Below the pieces are notes generated by a model that saw nothing but the letters and a program-made list of their open reading frames with translations, made no database searches and had not been told where the DNA came from. Of a stretch of DNA of 25,349 bases, positions 23,171-25,349 are shown in pieces. The stretch spans positions 1 through 25,349 of the forward strand of contig WIXG01000707.1 of NCBI GenBank assembly GCA_009869945.1. Direction: 5' to 3'. A program made the translations under genes and the position numbers. The first letter of the stretch is position 1, and each line of letters opens with the position of its first letter. The stretch comes from Mesaphorura yosii (taxonomy: Eukaryota; Arthropoda; Collembola; Poduromorpha; Tullbergiidae).

Positions 23171-23186
23171 CTTGCAAGTTGCAAGC
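23171..23186. repeat. Copy 2 of the dispersed 16-mer
   Basis: Exact match to 19143-19158 in the same orientation (CTTGCAAGTTGCAAGC). It sits about 4 kb downstream of the first copy. Confidence 0.6.
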
Positions 23187-24488
23187 ATGCAAAAGATTTT
23201 CAGACTGTTCGGGAAATTGGAGCGAAGTAATCCCAGGCTACTTTCACACGTGAAGTGCGGCGTTCGGGATATTGAACAGGAGCATGACCGAATTTGAATT
23301 TGAGATAAAACGTACTCAGGTGAGAAATACGCTCCGTGGCGCACCGGAAAAGGAAGACTCTTGATTCTCTCGCAAATTTTCCTGCTTTTTACTTTCTGAT
23401 TTGGGCCGCCGAGTTCGGAGAAACATCAGCCATGAGCGAAGAGACAGACACAAGAGTCTTATCTCAATCCGACGGCGCGGCGGCCGTATTAAGCCTTTAC
23501 ATGAAATTTACATCTTCGATATTGAAGCACTTGTTCGTATGCTGAAGACTAACGCCTTAGCCTTACTGTTACTTTTGCTTTTTAACACGTGCTGTCAAGT
23601 TTAATTTTTTCTTGGTTTACCATACATTTATATTAAAACATCTTGGAAGCTTAGAGCTTGGATTATTCGCGAGGTCTTCGAAGACATCGAAATTGAATGG
23701 GAGTTCAAGTGGAACGTAGGGAACAGGCCAGGAGCGCATATATAAATGTCAAACTCGCATGAAGGCTTACCATTGATGACTGTGTTCAAAACACAAACAC
23801 TGCACGCAAAAACGAATGTGAAAGTATTCCAAGAAAGAATTTTGCAGAATGAATGAAGTAGATCCTCGAAAGAAGCTTCAGATTCGGTTGGTTCAAAGAT
23901 CAAAGAGCTGCTCAGTGAATACGTGCACGCACATAGCCGGAGTGCACGTTGACGTTGCTGTCAGCTGTGAATATTAATATTGACAGAGCCGGAGTGAAAA
24001 CTTGATCTTCTGCTGTACTAGCCTGTACTTCTATTTTTAAGGCATGGAGGTGTTTTGTTGTCATTTTATGTTTATGACAATGCCTTAATGGGAAACAGTA
24101 CGACGTACGCCGTCACTGCCTTCACGCGGGCGTTATGTGAGAAACATTATAATGCAATTTGTGGAAAACAATGGCAAATTCCATTTGATCACATAATGTA
24201 TGCAGTATGCTCTCACTCACTCCCTCAGGAGGCAGGCAAGGATTTTGCATAGGTCCCCCTTCTGAATGCGATTTACAATACACATTTGATTTGAGGCCAT
24301 ACATTAGAATTTGCATTGGGGTTTTGGAACAGCGAAATAACGCAAATTGAAATATCTTGTACTTTCGCATTAATGCAGAGATATAACTTGTGCATTTCTC
24401 CCTGTGCTGCACTCAGCCACCCGCGCATTGTTCTTGCTCTCATGCAAAAGGCAAAATAAATCTGAATTTGGATTCAAATTGAATTTAT

Positions 24489-24504
24489 TCGAATTTAAAT
24501 TCGA
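24489..24504. repeat. 16-bp perfect palindrome in an AATT-rich tract
   Basis: TCGAATTTAAATTCGA reads the same on both strands. It lies in a tract (about 24460-24510) that repeats GAATTT/AAATTC motifs several times, so it may simply come from local low complexity. Confidence 0.6.
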
Positions 24505-25349
24505 TTGTGATTGTATTCATGATTTGGACTTGGCTTGTTGGCTTCAGGCTTCAGCTCTCATCGCTCTCTAAAACCCGAAACTCATAATCATCGAACGCGA
24601 GCACTAAAGTTAAATTTATTGAATCGGAAGGCAAATTTAAAATTTCGTTCGGAATATTTATTACGCCAAATTTTTCAATGCTTTCACGGGCGCGGGCCTT
24701 TGTGCCATAATTTCTGTGCTGCAATGATGGTATTCGTTATTCTCTTGCTCGATACAATCTCGCACAAGATACATGGCATGAAAACTCCGATAACCATCAA
24801 TTTCATGGTTGCACTCGCTGCTGCTTGAATCTTTTATTACGGGAGAGATTTATACGCGGCAATATATTTTTCTAAATTGTGTACAATATCACAATCACAT
24901 GCTCGTGCGCATGTATGTGTCTTGTGCCTCTGCCTTGTCTTGTCTGGTCGATTCTCATGGGTATTAAACTCTGCAGTAAGATTGAAAGTAACTGCATGCC
25001 ACATGCCACAGCTTATCTAAACTACATTGACGCATGTGTGCATATTTTCACTTGAAATTTTTCGACGCAGTTTAGTACAAATTGTACAACAGTGTAGGCA
25101 AAGTGAGAGAGAAAGAAGAATCCTCTTCTGTCTACAATTAAACACTATAGTCTAAAGATTCATCACAAACTACACACAATGTAAACTGAAAGGACTGGAG
25201 TGTATCATGCTATATAGCTCAATCGACCAACGGCGCACAGTGGGGTATTCACGAGAATTTGGTGCGCTGTGCATTTTAGCATATGAAAAAGTTCCAACTT
25301 TGGAAGCCAATAACTGCCTTCCGGATGGACATGGAAAGGTGGTTTTTGC

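Larger units (their letters stand above)
21022..25349. other. Stretch with no supportable gene
   Basis: Open frames up to 97 codons, none recognised. The plus-strand frame 21359-21595 (opening on TTG) is basic and rather protein-like and follows an acceptor-like TCGCAG, but it has no match I know. A near-ideal splice donor, CAG/GTGAGA, lies at 23318 after a short ATG frame. CTAGGACACGG occurs twice (about 22768 and 23135). There is a 16-bp perfect palindrome at 24489-24504. Inferred intergenic or intronic. Confidence 0.45.

Noticed and set aside
1..25349. CRISPR array, operon, phage or integrated bacterial island
   Set aside because: No regularly spaced repeats, no closely packed ORFs with ribosome-binding sites, and no long genes anywhere; the transposon is of an animal type.

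Overview
This window looks like gene-poor, A+T-leaning DNA from an animal nucleus, most likely an arthropod. The reasons are: no closely packed long ORFs, operons or bacterial ribosome-binding sites; CpG dinucleotides that by eye do not look strongly depleted; scattered short low-complexity tracts such as GT, AAT and TGC runs; many isolated TATA- and splice-like signals; and a decayed Tc1/mariner-type transposon of a kind known from arthropod and other invertebrate genomes. I cannot name the species. The longest open frames are about 110-130 codons, which is roughly what chance gives in 25 kb read in six frames. Several of them open on non-ATG codons, and none matches a protein domain I recognise.

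Layout. Bases 1-1974 are non-coding, with a weak TATA/initiator pair near 930-961. Bases 1975-2983 form the one feature I call with confidence: a dead mariner-like element with both terminal inverted repeats, a right-flanking TA, and a transposase broken by at least five frame changes and several stops. One of its catalytic aspartates has been replaced and its N-terminal DNA-binding part is mostly missing. Bases 2986-12243 hold no gene I can support, only microsatellites and clustered CACGTG sites. Bases 12244-12475 hold three inverted repeats, including a perfect 29-bp-arm hairpin that is the most striking structure in the window. Bases 13769-14561 hold two open frames without start codons and a pair of small hairpins. 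Bases 17837-18172 on the minus strand are a 111-codon open frame with a possible splice acceptor. Bases 20230-20406 are a 58-codon ORF reading as a signal peptide plus a short tryptophan-rich, cysteine-free tail. Bases 20997-21021 are a near-perfect 25-bp palindrome beside a direct repeat. The remainder to 25349 is non-coding as far as I can tell.

No functional gene set or pathway can be assembled from this window. It is best read as intergenic or long-intron DNA with one transposon fossil, several structured DNA segments worth testing, and a few weak coding candidates.
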